Shown here: piece by piece, positions 24,327-33,836 of the stretch
How the letters are laid out: every line of letters starts with the position of its first letter
Numbering within the stretch: position 1 is the stretch's first letter
Assembly: GCA_017626435.1 (NCBI GenBank)
Contig: JAGAIR010000005.1
Location: 17,985 to 81,984 of the forward strand
Reading direction: 5' to 3'
Source of the DNA: Lachnospiraceae bacterium
GTDB taxonomy: Bacteria > Bacillota_A > Clostridia > Lachnospirales > Lachnospiraceae
Length of the DNA stretch: 64,000 nt
Position numbers and translations under genes: made by a program
The notes under the pieces: model-generated
The model's input: the letters and a program-made list of their open reading frames with translations, nothing else
What the model was told of the DNA's origin: nothing
Database searches by the model: none

Positions 24327-26840
24327 TTATTTGGCAGTAAACTTCTTCACTCCACTGTACTTGCCATATACATTTTTGCCGTTTGCCTTCTTAACAGCTC
24401 TTACCTTAACAAAGTACTTTTTGCCCTTCTTTATCTTCAGTTTTTTGTACTTAACAGAAATGGTAACTTTCTTTCCATTCTTAACGGTTACCTTATTTGT
24501 CTTCTTGAACTTCTTCGTATTAGAGACAACGATCTGATAACCAGTTGCGCCTGCTATCTTCTTCTTTAATTTTACAGTAAGCTTAGATTTCTTTGCTGTT
24601 ACTTTCTTGATTGCAGGTTTACCAGGTTTTGCCACAGTTGTTGGTGCAGTTGGAGCCGGACTATTAATAGATCCCCCTGTACTAGGATTTGATGTGTTAT
24701 TTGGTGCCTGTGTTGCAGGAGTTACTTTCTTCAGACCCTGTACTGCATCATCTACTGCCTTCTTTAAAGCAGCCATTTCACTAACGGATACATCTTCCCC
24801 TGCATTTTTTGCAGCGGTAATAGCATCCTGCAATGCTTTCCAGCTTTCTGCTGTATAGTCACTCTCGTTTTTAATTCCTTCTGCTGTAGCAATACTGTTA
24901 TCCAACGCTGTTTTCACGTCTGTCGCCAGATTAGAGGATGCCTCTTTCAACGCAGCAACGGCATTCTTAATTGCACTTGGAAGCATGTTCTCTTCTTTTG
25001 CAAGTTCCTTTGCAGAAGCAATCGCATTATCCAGAGCAGCTACAACGTCTTCCGAGTAATCATCTTTTGTAATAGCATCTGCACTTTCCTCTGCATTTTT
25101 GATGGCAGCATCCAGTATCCCCTCAGGTCCCTCTGTACTCTCTGCTTCAAAACTCTTCAGAAGTTTATCCTTCGCATCATAGAAATCGACTGACACAATA
25201 CGGAATACATCTTCTTTCGCCGTTGACCAGCAATATGTCCAGCCTTCCAGCTGATAGGAATCTCCCTCTTTGATCTCAGGAATTTCTAATGTTTCCTTCC
25301 AGCCCTTTGTACCATTGGCGTAACTATCATCAGTTCCTGTATACTTCTGGTAATATTTCTCCAGCTCGTTATATCGTAATTCGATAGTTGTATATGGATT
25401 ATAAGAAGTATCCTCCGTACAGTTAAAGGTAACCTCTGCCTTAACTGCTCCAGCCATCTCCTTATCTGCTGTTCCAGAAAGAATGGTAGTCATTTTACCA
25501 TAGTAAAGTCTTGCCAGTCCATACCAGTCGGTTGGATACTCTATCACTAACGAATCTATCGCTTCGCGAACACCTGCTGTTGCACTTGTAATGGCTGCAA
25601 CTGTCGTACTATTTGTAACGGAATCTGCAGTATTCAACACTTCCTGTAATGCAGTCCAGCTTTTTTCTGTATAATCTGTTTCAATCAGATTTTCGGTCTC
25701 TGCTACAACATCATTTAAATCACTCTTGACAGTATCCAGATCAAGCTCAACTAATCCTTCAATAGCATTGGTTATGTCTGATGCTAAAGTATTTATTGTA
25801 TCTTCTGTATCAGCAGTTTCCAGGGCAGATTTTCCTTTCTCAAGTGCTTCCGCAAGCGCTTTCCAGCTATCCTCTGTGTAATTTCCTTTTACAGACTCTA
25901 ACTCTTCTGCCGCTGCAATTGCGGAATCCAGTGCTGTAGTAGGGATAAGTTCATCCAATGCCGCGTCAATTGCCTCTGTTGCTGCATTAACAGATTCTTC
26001 TGACTTATCAGCAGAATCCAGTGTGCTTTGACCACTCTCTAATGCACTCATTAAAGAATCCCAGCTATTTTTAGTATAGCCTGCACCATCCAGATGACGG
26101 TTTTGTACGATCATTCCCTTTTTTAATGCAATTCGCAATGGTGTATCATCTACCGTCAAGTCCTTTACTATAGTTACAGAGTTATTTATTTTCTTTATCA
26201 ATGTATCATTACTACTATTTTCCATAATATGGATCGTAGTTATTTTTCCGAAATCATCCAAAACCATATCTTCAATTTCTGTTAATTCTCCATAAAAATA
26301 TACCTCTTTTACTCCCTCCATAAAAGCAAAACAGCCCTCTTTAAGTGAAGTAACGTTTTTTCCCATCCATATTGTTTTTACATTTTGCATCCCGAAAGAG
26401 TAGGCACCAACTGTTGTAATTTCTCCTCCAATAAATACCTCTGGCAAATTTTCATATAAATCAGTCCCTTTGTCACCTAATTCACTGATTGGCTTACTTC
26501 GGCATGCCCTATACCATCCCTGTTGTTCATATATATTTTCCGCCATAGCAAATATATCGTCCATTGTAAAAGAGTTCATAGCCCCCTCACCTTCCAAAAT
26601 CAACACAGAGTCCTTGGAGGTAGTCTCTGTCAACTTCTCACCCTTATAATAAAGCCAATTAATTGTATTATTCTCCCCATAGGTTCCACTTGCTGCACTA
26701 TTGTAATCAATAAACTCTGTCTTTTCATTCTCAAAATCGATGCATGCTGCCTGACTGTGAATATCTGAAACAGAAACAGAAGTGATAAGCAGTGCTACTG
26801 ATGCAATGGTACTAATCAATTTCTTTACATTATGAATCAT
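24327..26840 (-). CDS. Secreted surface protein with LRR-like and FIVAR repeats
   Basis: An 837-residue exported protein with an N-terminal signal peptide (MIHNVKKLISTIASVALLIT, cleavage near residue 30). Residues about 130-210 resemble a BspA-type leucine-rich repeat (VFIGGEITTVGAYSFGMQ, NVTSLKEGCFAFMEGVKEVY). Several FIVAR-like helical units follow (DSAIAAAEELESVKGNYTED, SWKALAEALEKGKSALETAD and later copies ending near 700). A Thr/Pro/Asn linker then leads to a fibronectin-III-like, lysine-rich C-terminal domain (ATGYQIVVSNTKKF, GKKYFVKVRAVKKA). There is no LPXTG motif. FIVAR units occur in adhesins and in carbohydrate-active enzymes, so substrate or matrix binding is likely; no catalytic domain is visible. 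Confidence 0.78.
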   Translation of the reverse strand: MIHNVKKLISTIASVALLITSVSVSDIHSQAACIDFENEKTEFIDYNSAASGTYGENNTINWLYYKGEKLTETTSKDSVLILEGEGAMNSFTMDDIFAMAENIYEQQGWYRACRSKPISELGDKGTDLYENLPEVFIGGEITTVGAYSFGMQNVKTIWMGKNVTSLKEGCFAFMEGVKEVYFYGELTEIEDMVLDDFGKITTIHIMENSSNDTLIKKINNSVTIVKDLTVDDTPLRIALKKGMIVQNRHLDGAGYTKNSWDSLMSALESGQSTLDSADKSEESVNAATEAIDAALDELIPTTALDSAIAAAEELESVKGNYTEDSWKALAEALEKGKSALETADTEDTINTLASDITNAIEGLVELDLDTVKSDLNDVVAETENLIETDYTEKSWTALQEVLNTADSVTNSTTVAAITSATAGVREAIDSLVIEYPTDWYGLARLYYGKMTTILSGTADKEMAGAVKAEVTFNCTEDTSYNPYTTIELRYNELEKYYQKYTGTDDSYANGTKGWKETLEIPEIKEGDSYQLEGWTYCWSTAKEDVFRIVSVDFYDAKDKLLKSFEAESTEGPEGILDAAIKNAEESADAITKDDYSEDVVAALDNAIASAKELAKEENMLPSAIKNAVAALKEASSNLATDVKTALDNSIATAEGIKNESDYTAESWKALQDAITAAKNAGEDVSVSEMAALKKAVDDAVQGLKKVTPATQAPNNTSNPSTGGSINSPAPTAPTTVAKPGKPAIKKVTAKKSKLTVKLKKKIAGATGYQIVVSNTKKFKKTNKVTVKNGKKVTISVKYKKLKIKKGKKYFVKVRAVKKANGKNVYGKYSGVKKFTAK

Positions 26841-26879
26841 CCTTTAAATCCTCTCCATATACTAATTTTTATTCTATTT

Positions 26880-26922
26880 ATCAGGACAGGCACCATATTA
26901 TAGTACAGTGCCTATCCTGATT
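26880..26922. promoter_or_regulatory. Inverted repeat enclosing a TATAAT element
   Basis: 14-bp arms with one mismatch (ATCAGGACAGGCAC / GTGCCTATCCTGAT) surround a loop that, on the minus strand, reads TACTATAAT. It sits about 40-80 bp upstream of the surface-protein start and 50 bp past the GH5 stop. It may be an operator over the promoter of the surface-protein gene or an intergenic mRNA hairpin; no T run follows, so a classical terminator is unlikely. Confidence 0.5.
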
Positions 26923-26972
26923 TTCAAATGATCTGTATCTTTAGGATACTCTTCTTACGTTTTCCTTTTCCA

Positions 26973-28964
26973 TTATTCAGCGGAAGTCAAAGTTGGAATA
27001 ATTGTTTTTCCTAATGTGGTCTGGGCATAGGTGTAACGATTCCATAAGCCCATACCATATTCACCGGTATATCCATTATCCCAATAGATATAACCAAGTC
27101 CCCTTATCTGTGCCTGTGCCACTACTCTTGCAATATATGTATTGATTGCATCATAATTATTTTTATCAGCCGCACCAAACTCACCGATTACAACCGGAAT
27201 ACCATTATCAACAAATTTTCTTTTCAATTTTAAAAACTGTGTACTAACATTAGCCAGCTCTGCATTACTGATTTCTGTTGTGCTTCCGTTATCTGGATCT
27301 GTGTTTAAGGTGAAATTATATGGGTCATAGAAATGAGCAGATATCATAATTCTGTCAGTCGAACCATTATAATTTGGAACTACAAAATCATCTTTCACCG
27401 TCTGGTCAATGTTAGTGTTATAACCAGGAACCAAGAGGAAACGAGTCAGGTTATTTCCACCTACACCGCGTACGGTATCAACAAAAATCTGATTCAGTGT
27501 ATTAATGTTAGTCCAGGTTGTAGAACTCCATGGAGTACCATAGTTGCCATTTTCCATTACTTCATTCATGGATTCAAAAATCAGATGCTGGTCATAGTCC
27601 TTAAATCTAACTGCAATTCTTCTCCAAACTTCACCAAAGGCTGCTCTGATTCCTGTCTGATTGGAGGCATCAATATCAAGCCACTGACCGGTAACACCTT
27701 CACCGCCATCATGCTGGATATTGATAATAACAAACATATCATAGTCTCTTGCCATATCTACTACTTCCTGTAATCTGTCAAGAGTAGCAGTAAACTTAGC
27801 ATCATCAATTGTGTAGTTGTCTCCATTGACAGAAACAGAATTTACCCAAGTTGTAGGAATTCTTACTGTCTTAAATCCGGCAGCAGCAGCCTGCTTGAAG
27901 AGACGCTTATTGATTACTGGATTGCCCCAGAGAGTCTCACCAGTCTCGCCCTGCTCATTTACAGACTCCAGTGCATTACCCAGGTTCCAGCCAGCACCCA
28001 TCTCGCTGATGATATTTGCATTAGTAAGATTGTTTACTGTTGTCTCACAGCTCTCAGCCTCATCATAAATCTCTACCTTCTTCACAGTACAGGTGTCATA
28101 TGCCAGATACATAGAGGTCATATCCTTAGGGATATTAGTTAAATAAGTAACCTCTCCTGCCTTTGCTACCTGAGGATAGTTTTCTACAACCGGTGTATAG
28201 TCCGGCTTCAGAATCTCTGACTGAGGATAGATTGGCTCATCTCCCACTTCACCGTATTCTACCGTTACTGCAACGATCGGTTTCTGGAAGGTAGATAAGT
28301 TAAGGCCACCCACAGAAACATTCCATGCATTTGCAGATACATAAACAGTACCGCTTGTTACACTCAGAGAACCGAAATCTGCATCTTCCTGGTCACCTGT
28401 TTTCTGCCATGCACCTTCCAGGACAACAGGCTGACTTGTCTGTGTGCCAGAGGACACATATTTCATGGATGTAATTGTGATCTGTGTATCACCGATTCCA
28501 CCGGTCTGAAGGTTGATACCCTGTACCTGGTTACCGGTTGTCAGTTTTCCTTCGATCGTCTCAAAAGGAACAGTAACCGTATACTCTTGGTCCTTAACTG
28601 GTGTTACAGCTGCTGTCTTGTCAATTCCTTCTGGCCCTACTGTTGTGCGGTTCCAGCCGCCCCAGCCACTGTCAAATACCAAAAATTCCAGTGTATCATT
28701 GAATCCTATGGTATTATCTGCAGCAGGAGTCCCAATTGAATCATACTTAAAGGTCACTTCAAAACCGGTACGTCCGCCTCCCATATAATTTGACGCAAAG
28801 TATGTATCAATATAGGTTGCATTTCCTGTCACAGTCTTGTTTGTAAGCAGTGCATCATCTGCTGCACTTGCCTGTCCTCCTACAATCAGGGTGGATCCCA
28901 GCATTGCAACGGACAACATAGCACTAAGTACTTTTCTAAATTTCTTGCTTTTAATCATAAGCAT
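26973..28964 (-). CDS. Secreted GH5 endoglucanase (probable subfamily 4)
   Basis: A 663-residue exported beta-glucanase. The signal peptide is MLMIKSKKFRKVLSAMLSVA..., cut near SAADD at about residue 35. Two beta-rich N-terminal segments (about 40-170 and 180-300), including FDSGWGGWNRTTVG, look like carbohydrate-binding modules I cannot assign. The GH5 domain spans about 305-655, with GAGWNLGNALE, the acid/base glutamate in FESMNEV (Glu468) and the nucleophile in VVIGEFGA (Glu595). The GWNLGN and EFGA context resembles GH5_4 enzymes acting on cellulose, lichenin or xyloglucan. Two ATGs occur (codons 1 and 3). The gene is monocistronic, with an exceptionally long upstream region bearing Spo0A-like boxes. 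Confidence 0.9.
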   Translation of the reverse strand: MLMIKSKKFRKVLSAMLSVAMLGSTLIVGGQASAADDALLTNKTVTGNATYIDTYFASNYMGGGRTGFEVTFKYDSIGTPAADNTIGFNDTLEFLVFDSGWGGWNRTTVGPEGIDKTAAVTPVKDQEYTVTVPFETIEGKLTTGNQVQGINLQTGGIGDTQITITSMKYVSSGTQTSQPVVLEGAWQKTGDQEDADFGSLSVTSGTVYVSANAWNVSVGGLNLSTFQKPIVAVTVEYGEVGDEPIYPQSEILKPDYTPVVENYPQVAKAGEVTYLTNIPKDMTSMYLAYDTCTVKKVEIYDEAESCETTVNNLTNANIISEMGAGWNLGNALESVNEQGETGETLWGNPVINKRLFKQAAAAGFKTVRIPTTWVNSVSVNGDNYTIDDAKFTATLDRLQEVVDMARDYDMFVIINIQHDGGEGVTGQWLDIDASNQTGIRAAFGEVWRRIAVRFKDYDQHLIFESMNEVMENGNYGTPWSSTTWTNINTLNQIFVDTVRGVGGNNLTRFLLVPGYNTNIDQTVKDDFVVPNYNGSTDRIMISAHFYDPYNFTLNTDPDNGSTTEISNAELANVSTQFLKLKRKFVDNGIPVVIGEFGAADKNNYDAINTYIARVVAQAQIRGLGYIYWDNGYTGEYGMGLWNRYTYAQTTLGKTIIPTLTSAE

Positions 28965-29340
28965 TGCTCCCTTCCTCCATTTCTCATTTTGCCTTTCTGC
29001 AAAACAAAAAACAGAACTATCGCATAATACATTACATGTTGCCTTTTTCTGTTATTAGTATCTTGTTTTTGCTTCTCCCAGATACTTCCCTCTTTCGTAA
29101 AATACCTCCTTTCTGTTATTCTTTTAAACCTGTTTTTATAACAAAATCAGATTTTTTATTTTCCAAAATCATCTGCCTGCCATAGAACCCATTTCGATTC
29201 TGCATACAGATGTTTTTTGGCAACCCCTGCTCCCCAATAAAAATAACAAAAATTGATTCCTTACAGTTTATTCTTCCATCTCATCTTTTAGACAAGTAAT
29301 TTCCAATAATCTCCTGTTAATTATTTCCATGACAAGTATA
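28965..29340 (-). promoter_or_regulatory. Long 5' leader of the GH5 gene
   Basis: About 620 bp separate the GH5 start from the next gene. On the minus strand an extended -10 TGGTATACT (TATACT at 29335-29340) has no good -35. The implied leader of about 360 nt holds a stem CATCTG...CAGATG (29170-29212) with an inner AGAATC/GGTTCT pairing. A strong but unused GGAGG lies near 29103. A hairpin ACAGAA...TTCTGT (29011-29052) is followed on the minus strand by a T-rich run, like an attenuator. No known riboswitch class is recognised. Confidence 0.4.
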
Positions 29341-29380
29341 CCATCCTTTCCATCCATTTCATTCTCCATTCGTTCGCAAA

Positions 29381-29478
29381 TTCCGACATACTTCGACAAA
29401 ATTCTACGCGATTTACTTTCATTCGACACTTTTCAACCTATGAAGCAATAAAATGCGAATACTGTTTCACATTCGACA
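29381..29478 (-). promoter_or_regulatory. Cluster of Spo0A-box-like motifs upstream of the GH5 gene
   Basis: On the minus strand TTTGTCGAA (at about 29391-29399) matches the 0A box TTTGTCRAA fully. TGTCGAA also occurs at 29422-29428 and 29472-29478, and TGTCGGAA at 29381-29388. Four copies in under 100 bp, all in the same orientation and pointing at the GH5 gene, suggest regulation by Spo0A. Confidence 0.5.
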
Positions 29479-29490
29479 TCTGTCAAACTA

Positions 29491-29530
29491 AAAAAATGGC
29501 TCCAGAATTTTACATCTGAAACCATTTTTT
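29491..29530 (-). terminator. Terminator of the ABC exporter operon
   Basis: AAAAAATGG / CCATTTTTT arms with an inner CAGA/TCTG pairing; the T run follows on the minus strand, 50 bp past the stop of the second ABC gene. Confidence 0.75.
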
Positions 29531-29581
29531 CTACTTGCATTTCATCAATCAACTTAAATTATCACGACAATTTTTTCTTCT

Positions 29582-31543
29582 TTATCCAACCAGACCCTCT
29601 CCGATGTTCCCAGTGTAGAGCTGATAATACTTGCCCTGCTGTTCAATCAGCTGGTCATGAGTACCTCTCTCTATGATCCGTCCCTGCTCCAGCACCATAA
29701 TACAATCGCTGTTCTTTACTGTAGAAAGACGATGGGCAATCACAAAGGTTGTTCTTCCCTTCATCAGCTGATCCATACCATCCTGCACCAGCTTTTCAGT
29801 ACGGGTATCAATGGAGCTGGTAGCCTCATCAAGGATCAGTGCAGGCGGGTCTGCAATGGCAGCCCTGGCAATGGCAAGAAGCTGCCTCTGTCCCTGACTC
29901 AGATTGGCACCATCCCCGGTAAGCATCGTATCATAGCCTTCTGGCAGATGCTTGATAAAATTATGGGCATTGGCAAGTTTTGCAGCTGCAACCACCTCTT
30001 CCTCCGTAGCATCCAGCTTTCCATAACGGATATTCTCCATCACTGTACCAGTAAACAGATGGGTATCCTGCAATACGATTCCCAGGGAATGACGCAGATC
30101 CTCTTTTTTAATTTTATTCACGTTGATTCCATCAAAACGAATCTTTCCATCCTGAATATCATAGAAACGATTGATCAGATTGGTTATCGTTGTCTTTCCT
30201 GCACCGGTAGCACCAACAAAGGCAATTTTCTGTCCCGGCTTCGCATAGATTTCTATATCATGGAGTATGATCTTATCATCATTATATCCAAAGTCTACAT
30301 GGTCAAATACTACATCTCCCTCCAGTTTCTGGTAGGTTATGGTATCCTCTTCTCTGTGATAATGCTTCCATGCCCAGAGACCAGTACGTTCCTTGCTCTC
30401 TGTAATATTTCCGGATGCATCCTCTCTGGCATGAACCAGCTCCACATAACCATCATTTACTTCCGGCTTTTCATCCAGCAGCTGGAATACCCTGTCTGCA
30501 CCAGCCAGAGCCATGACAATACTATTTAACTGCATGCTGACCTGATTGATCGGCTGGCTGAAAGACTTGTTGAAGGTCAGAAAGCTGACCAGTCCACCCA
30601 GTGTAAAGCCTCCAACACCATTTAACGCCAGTATACCACCTACCATTGCACATAAAACATAACTGATATTTCCAATCTGTGCATTGACAGGCATCAGAAC
30701 ATTAGCAAAGGTATTGGCATTGTCTGCGCTCTCAAACAGCTGGTCATTTAGTTGATTAAACTCCTCAATACTCTCTTCCTCATGACAGAAGACTTTAACT
30801 ACCTTCTGTCCATTCATCATTTCCTCAATATGAGCATTCACCTTTCCCAAATCCCTCTGCTGTGCCATAAAGTAGGACCCGGAAAGACCAGCAATCTTCT
30901 TTGTGACCAGCATCGTAACGCCAACCATGACCAGGGTGATCACCGTCAATGGAACATTCAGCATGATCATAGAAAACAGTACACTGACAATCGTAATGAT
31001 ACTGGAAATCAGCTGTGGGATACTCTGACTGATCATCTGCCGCAAGGTATCAATATCGTTCGTATAGATGGACATTATGTCACCATGAGCATGAGTATCA
31101 AAATATTTAATCGGAAGGGATTCCATATGAATAAACAAATCATCCCGCAGATCACGCAGGGTTCCCTGCGTCACATTCACCATGATCCGGCTGTAAGCCC
31201 AGGTGGAAATGATGCCGATTCCATAAAATGCCGCTACCTGCATGATTTTATGCATAAGCGGGGTAAAATCAGCCTGGTCAGATGCCAGCATTGGTACAAT
31301 ATAATCATCAATCAAAGCCTTGATAAACAAAGTTCCCTGTACATTTGCCAAAACACTTACCACAATGCAGATCACAACAAAAACCAGTTGAACACCATAC
31401 TTCTTCCCAACATACCCCATCAGACGCCGGATGGTCTGACCTGGATGTTCCAGTTTCACTTTTGGTCTTCCTGCGCCTCTTCCTCCCGGTCCTTTTGGCC
31501 CGCGAACCACCTTTGGCGCTGATTCTGTTCTTTTTTCTTCCAT
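29582..31543 (-). CDS. ABC exporter half-transporter (catalytic-site partner)
   Basis: A 653-residue ABC half-transporter of the multidrug/lipid exporter type. After a basic, Gly/Pro-rich N-terminus come six membrane helices (about residues 45-340). The nucleotide-binding domain has Walker A GATGAGKTT, signature LSQGQRQLLAIARA and Walker B LILDEATSSID with the catalytic glutamate intact. The ATG at 31543 has TGAGG upstream. It follows the other half-transporter gene by 27 bp. Heterodimers with one full and one degenerate ATP site (BmrCD, LmrCD type) are typical, and this is the intact half. Substrate unknown. Confidence 0.9.
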   Translation of the reverse strand: MEEKRTESAPKVVRGPKGPGGRGAGRPKVKLEHPGQTIRRLMGYVGKKYGVQLVFVVICIVVSVLANVQGTLFIKALIDDYIVPMLASDQADFTPLMHKIMQVAAFYGIGIISTWAYSRIMVNVTQGTLRDLRDDLFIHMESLPIKYFDTHAHGDIMSIYTNDIDTLRQMISQSIPQLISSIITIVSVLFSMIMLNVPLTVITLVMVGVTMLVTKKIAGLSGSYFMAQQRDLGKVNAHIEEMMNGQKVVKVFCHEEESIEEFNQLNDQLFESADNANTFANVLMPVNAQIGNISYVLCAMVGGILALNGVGGFTLGGLVSFLTFNKSFSQPINQVSMQLNSIVMALAGADRVFQLLDEKPEVNDGYVELVHAREDASGNITESKERTGLWAWKHYHREEDTITYQKLEGDVVFDHVDFGYNDDKIILHDIEIYAKPGQKIAFVGATGAGKTTITNLINRFYDIQDGKIRFDGINVNKIKKEDLRHSLGIVLQDTHLFTGTVMENIRYGKLDATEEEVVAAAKLANAHNFIKHLPEGYDTMLTGDGANLSQGQRQLLAIARAAIADPPALILDEATSSIDTRTEKLVQDGMDQLMKGRTTFVIAHRLSTVKNSDCIMVLEQGRIIERGTHDQLIEQQGKYYQLYTGNIGEGLVG

Positions 31544-31570
31544 ATTATAATTCACCTCAATTCCAATCTA

Positions 31571-33343
31571 TTATGATGCCTCATCAAAATCTCCACTGCC
31601 TGCTGTCTGTGACTCATATACCTCCCGATAAATCTTATTTCCTTCCAGCAGCTCTTCATGAGTGCCAAATCCATCTATCTCGCCATCCTCCATCACAATA
31701 ATCCGGTCAGCACTCTGGATACTGGAAACTCTCTGGGCAATGATCAGCTTCGTAGTCCCTGGTATCTCCCGGGCAAATGCCTTACGGATTTTTGCATCAG
31801 TGGCTGTATCCACTGCACTGGTGGAATCATCCAGAATCAATATCTTCGGTTTCTTCAGCAATGCCCTTGCAATACAGAGACGCTGCTTCTGCCCGCCGGA
31901 GACATTCGTTCCACCCTGTTCAATATAGGTCTGATAGCCATCTGGCATTTTATCAATAAACTCATCTGCACAAGCCTGTTTGCAGGCACGAATGCATTCC
32001 TCTTCCGTTGCTTCCGGATTCCCCCAACGAAGATTATCCAGAATCGTGCCAGAAAACAATACATTATTCTGCAAGACAACTGCCACCTGGTTACGCAGAA
32101 CATCCAAATCATATTCCTTGACATTCCTGCCGCCAACCAGAACCTCGCCCTGAACTGCGTCTTCATCCTCTTCGGGTTTCTCATCAACATCGTACAGACG
32201 GCTGACCAGATTGACCAGACTGGATTTTCCACTTCCGGTCCCTCCCAAAATACCAATAGTCTCTCCTGAGCGGATGGACAGGTTAATATCCTTTAATACC
32301 GGCTCCTTTGCATTCTTTCTATAACTGAAATTCACATGATGGAATTCAATACTTCCGTCCTCCACTTCCAGAACCGGTTTTTCCGGATTGGTAATATCCG
32401 TTTTTTCATCCAGCACCTCAACGATACGTCTGGCACTGGAAATACTCATGGTGATCATCACAAATACCATAGAAAGCATCATCAGGCTCATCAGTATGTT
32501 CATGCAATAAGCAAGCAGGGAGGAAAGCTCTCCTGTGGTAAGACTGGAGCTTACGATCATCTTTGCCCCCAGCCAGCTGATTCCCAAAATGCAGGAATAG
32601 ATGGTAAACTGCATTAACGGAGCATTGAGGACCATCATGGATTCTGCCTTAGTAAACAGACGACAGACATTTCCACTGGCTTTTGTAAACTTCTCTTTTT
32701 CATAATCTTCTCTGACATATGCCTTTACGACACGGATTGCAGAGACATTTTCCTGTACACTGGCATTCAGGTCATCGTACTTTTTAAATATCTGATTAAA
32801 ATAGTTCATGGTCTTACGAATCAAAAAGAACAATACGATTCCCAATAAGATGACCGCTACCAGATAAACAGATGCAATCCTTGCATTGATAAAAAATGCC
32901 ATTCCCATAGCACAGATCAGGCTGGCTGGTGCTCTCATACACATACGTAATATCATCTGATAAGCATTCTGTACATTGGTAACATCTGTGGTCAGACGGG
33001 TGACCAGACCTGCCGTGCTGTACTTATCTATATTAGAAAAACTAAAGGTCTGTATGTTCTCATACATAGCCTTTCTCAAATTTCTGGCAAATCCGGTAGA
33101 AGCATTTGCACCAAACTTTCCGCCCATATATCCGGCAAAAAGACTGAATCCTGCCACCAGCACCATCAAAACTCCCATCATATAGATATGTTTCATATTT
33201 CCCGCTTCCACGCCTTTGTCAATAATGGATGCCATCATCAAAGGAATAATGGTCTCCATGATCACCTCCAAGATCATAAAAAACGGTGTCAGCAAAGATG
33301 CCATTTTAAATTCTTTTATCTGTGCACCTAATGTTTTTAACAT
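31571..33343 (-). CDS. ABC exporter half-transporter (degenerate-site partner)
   Basis: A 590-residue half-transporter with an N-terminal membrane domain (starting MLKTLGAQIKEFKMASLLTP) and a C-terminal ATPase domain. Walker A is GGTGSGKSS and the signature is VSGGQKQRLCIARA. Walker B ends LILDDSTSAVD, with aspartate replacing the catalytic glutamate. That substitution marks the degenerate site of heterodimeric exporters. I set the start at 33343, where AGGAGG lies 11 bases upstream; the frame continues 36 codons further without a site and overlaps the marR gene. It begins 28 bp after marR. Confidence 0.9.
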   Translation of the reverse strand: MLKTLGAQIKEFKMASLLTPFFMILEVIMETIIPLMMASIIDKGVEAGNMKHIYMMGVLMVLVAGFSLFAGYMGGKFGANASTGFARNLRKAMYENIQTFSFSNIDKYSTAGLVTRLTTDVTNVQNAYQMILRMCMRAPASLICAMGMAFFINARIASVYLVAVILLGIVLFFLIRKTMNYFNQIFKKYDDLNASVQENVSAIRVVKAYVREDYEKEKFTKASGNVCRLFTKAESMMVLNAPLMQFTIYSCILGISWLGAKMIVSSSLTTGELSSLLAYCMNILMSLMMLSMVFVMITMSISSARRIVEVLDEKTDITNPEKPVLEVEDGSIEFHHVNFSYRKNAKEPVLKDINLSIRSGETIGILGGTGSGKSSLVNLVSRLYDVDEKPEEDEDAVQGEVLVGGRNVKEYDLDVLRNQVAVVLQNNVLFSGTILDNLRWGNPEATEEECIRACKQACADEFIDKMPDGYQTYIEQGGTNVSGGQKQRLCIARALLKKPKILILDDSTSAVDTATDAKIRKAFAREIPGTTKLIIAQRVSSIQSADRIIVMEDGEIDGFGTHEELLEGNKIYREVYESQTAGSGDFDEAS

Positions 33344-33371
33344 ATTGATACACGCCTCCTTTTCTCTTGGT

Positions 33372-33815
33372 TTACACTGTTTTACTGAGGTTTTCTGCCA
33401 TCCGGTGAAGATATTCCCGCAGCTGCCTGATTTCTTCCTCTGAAAATCCATCCGTCAGTTTCTTTTCAAACTGTTCACCGCCTTCCTGCACCCTCTGGTA
33501 CATCTTCATCGCCTTTGGTGTCAACGTAAGCTTTTTCAGTCTGGCATCATATTCTACCGGAGAACGGATGATCAGTCCCTTTTGTACCATCAGATCTACT
33601 ACTTTGGATATGGTGGAACGGGTAAGGGAAAACTCCCGTTCAAAGTCCTTCTGAAACACATCCCGCTCTGGATGTGCGGCAATATAGTTGATAATCCAAC
33701 CATTACTCCGGCTGGTGTCATCTTCATAGATTCCACCAATGCTCTTGTCAATCTCCCGGCGAATCAAATTAGCAATACAGTTAATTTCCATTCCCAACGT
33801 CTTTTCCTCTTTCAT
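33372..33815 (-). CDS. MarR-family transcriptional regulator
   Basis: A 147-residue winged-helix regulator. The DNA-binding part includes LTRSTISKVVDLMVQKGLI and the wing DARLKKLTLTPKAMKMY; the flanking helices dimerise. The start at 33815 is the first ATG and has GATGAGG five bases upstream; a TTG 14 codons earlier lies inside the operator palindrome and is not credible. It heads an operon with the two ABC half-transporters. A consensus promoter and a 24-bp palindrome just downstream of the transcription start suggest it represses its own operon and is released by an exporter substrate, as for LmrR-like or MarR systems (inference). Confidence 0.92.
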   Translation of the reverse strand: MKEEKTLGMEINCIANLIRREIDKSIGGIYEDDTSRSNGWIINYIAAHPERDVFQKDFEREFSLTRSTISKVVDLMVQKGLIIRSPVEYDARLKKLTLTPKAMKMYQRVQEGGEQFEKKLTDGFSEEEIRQLREYLHRMAENLSKTV

Positions 33816-33836
33816 AACAACCTCATCTTTCTTTTT

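Noticed and set aside
29268..29429. 53-codon frame (GTG start) on the minus strand in the region upstream of the GH5 gene
   Set aside because: Weak ribosome binding site (AGG only), several TCG and CGN codons rare in the neighbouring genes, and it runs through the Spo0A-like boxes. Spo0E-like helical pattern was considered but the conserved S-x-x-L-D motif is missing.
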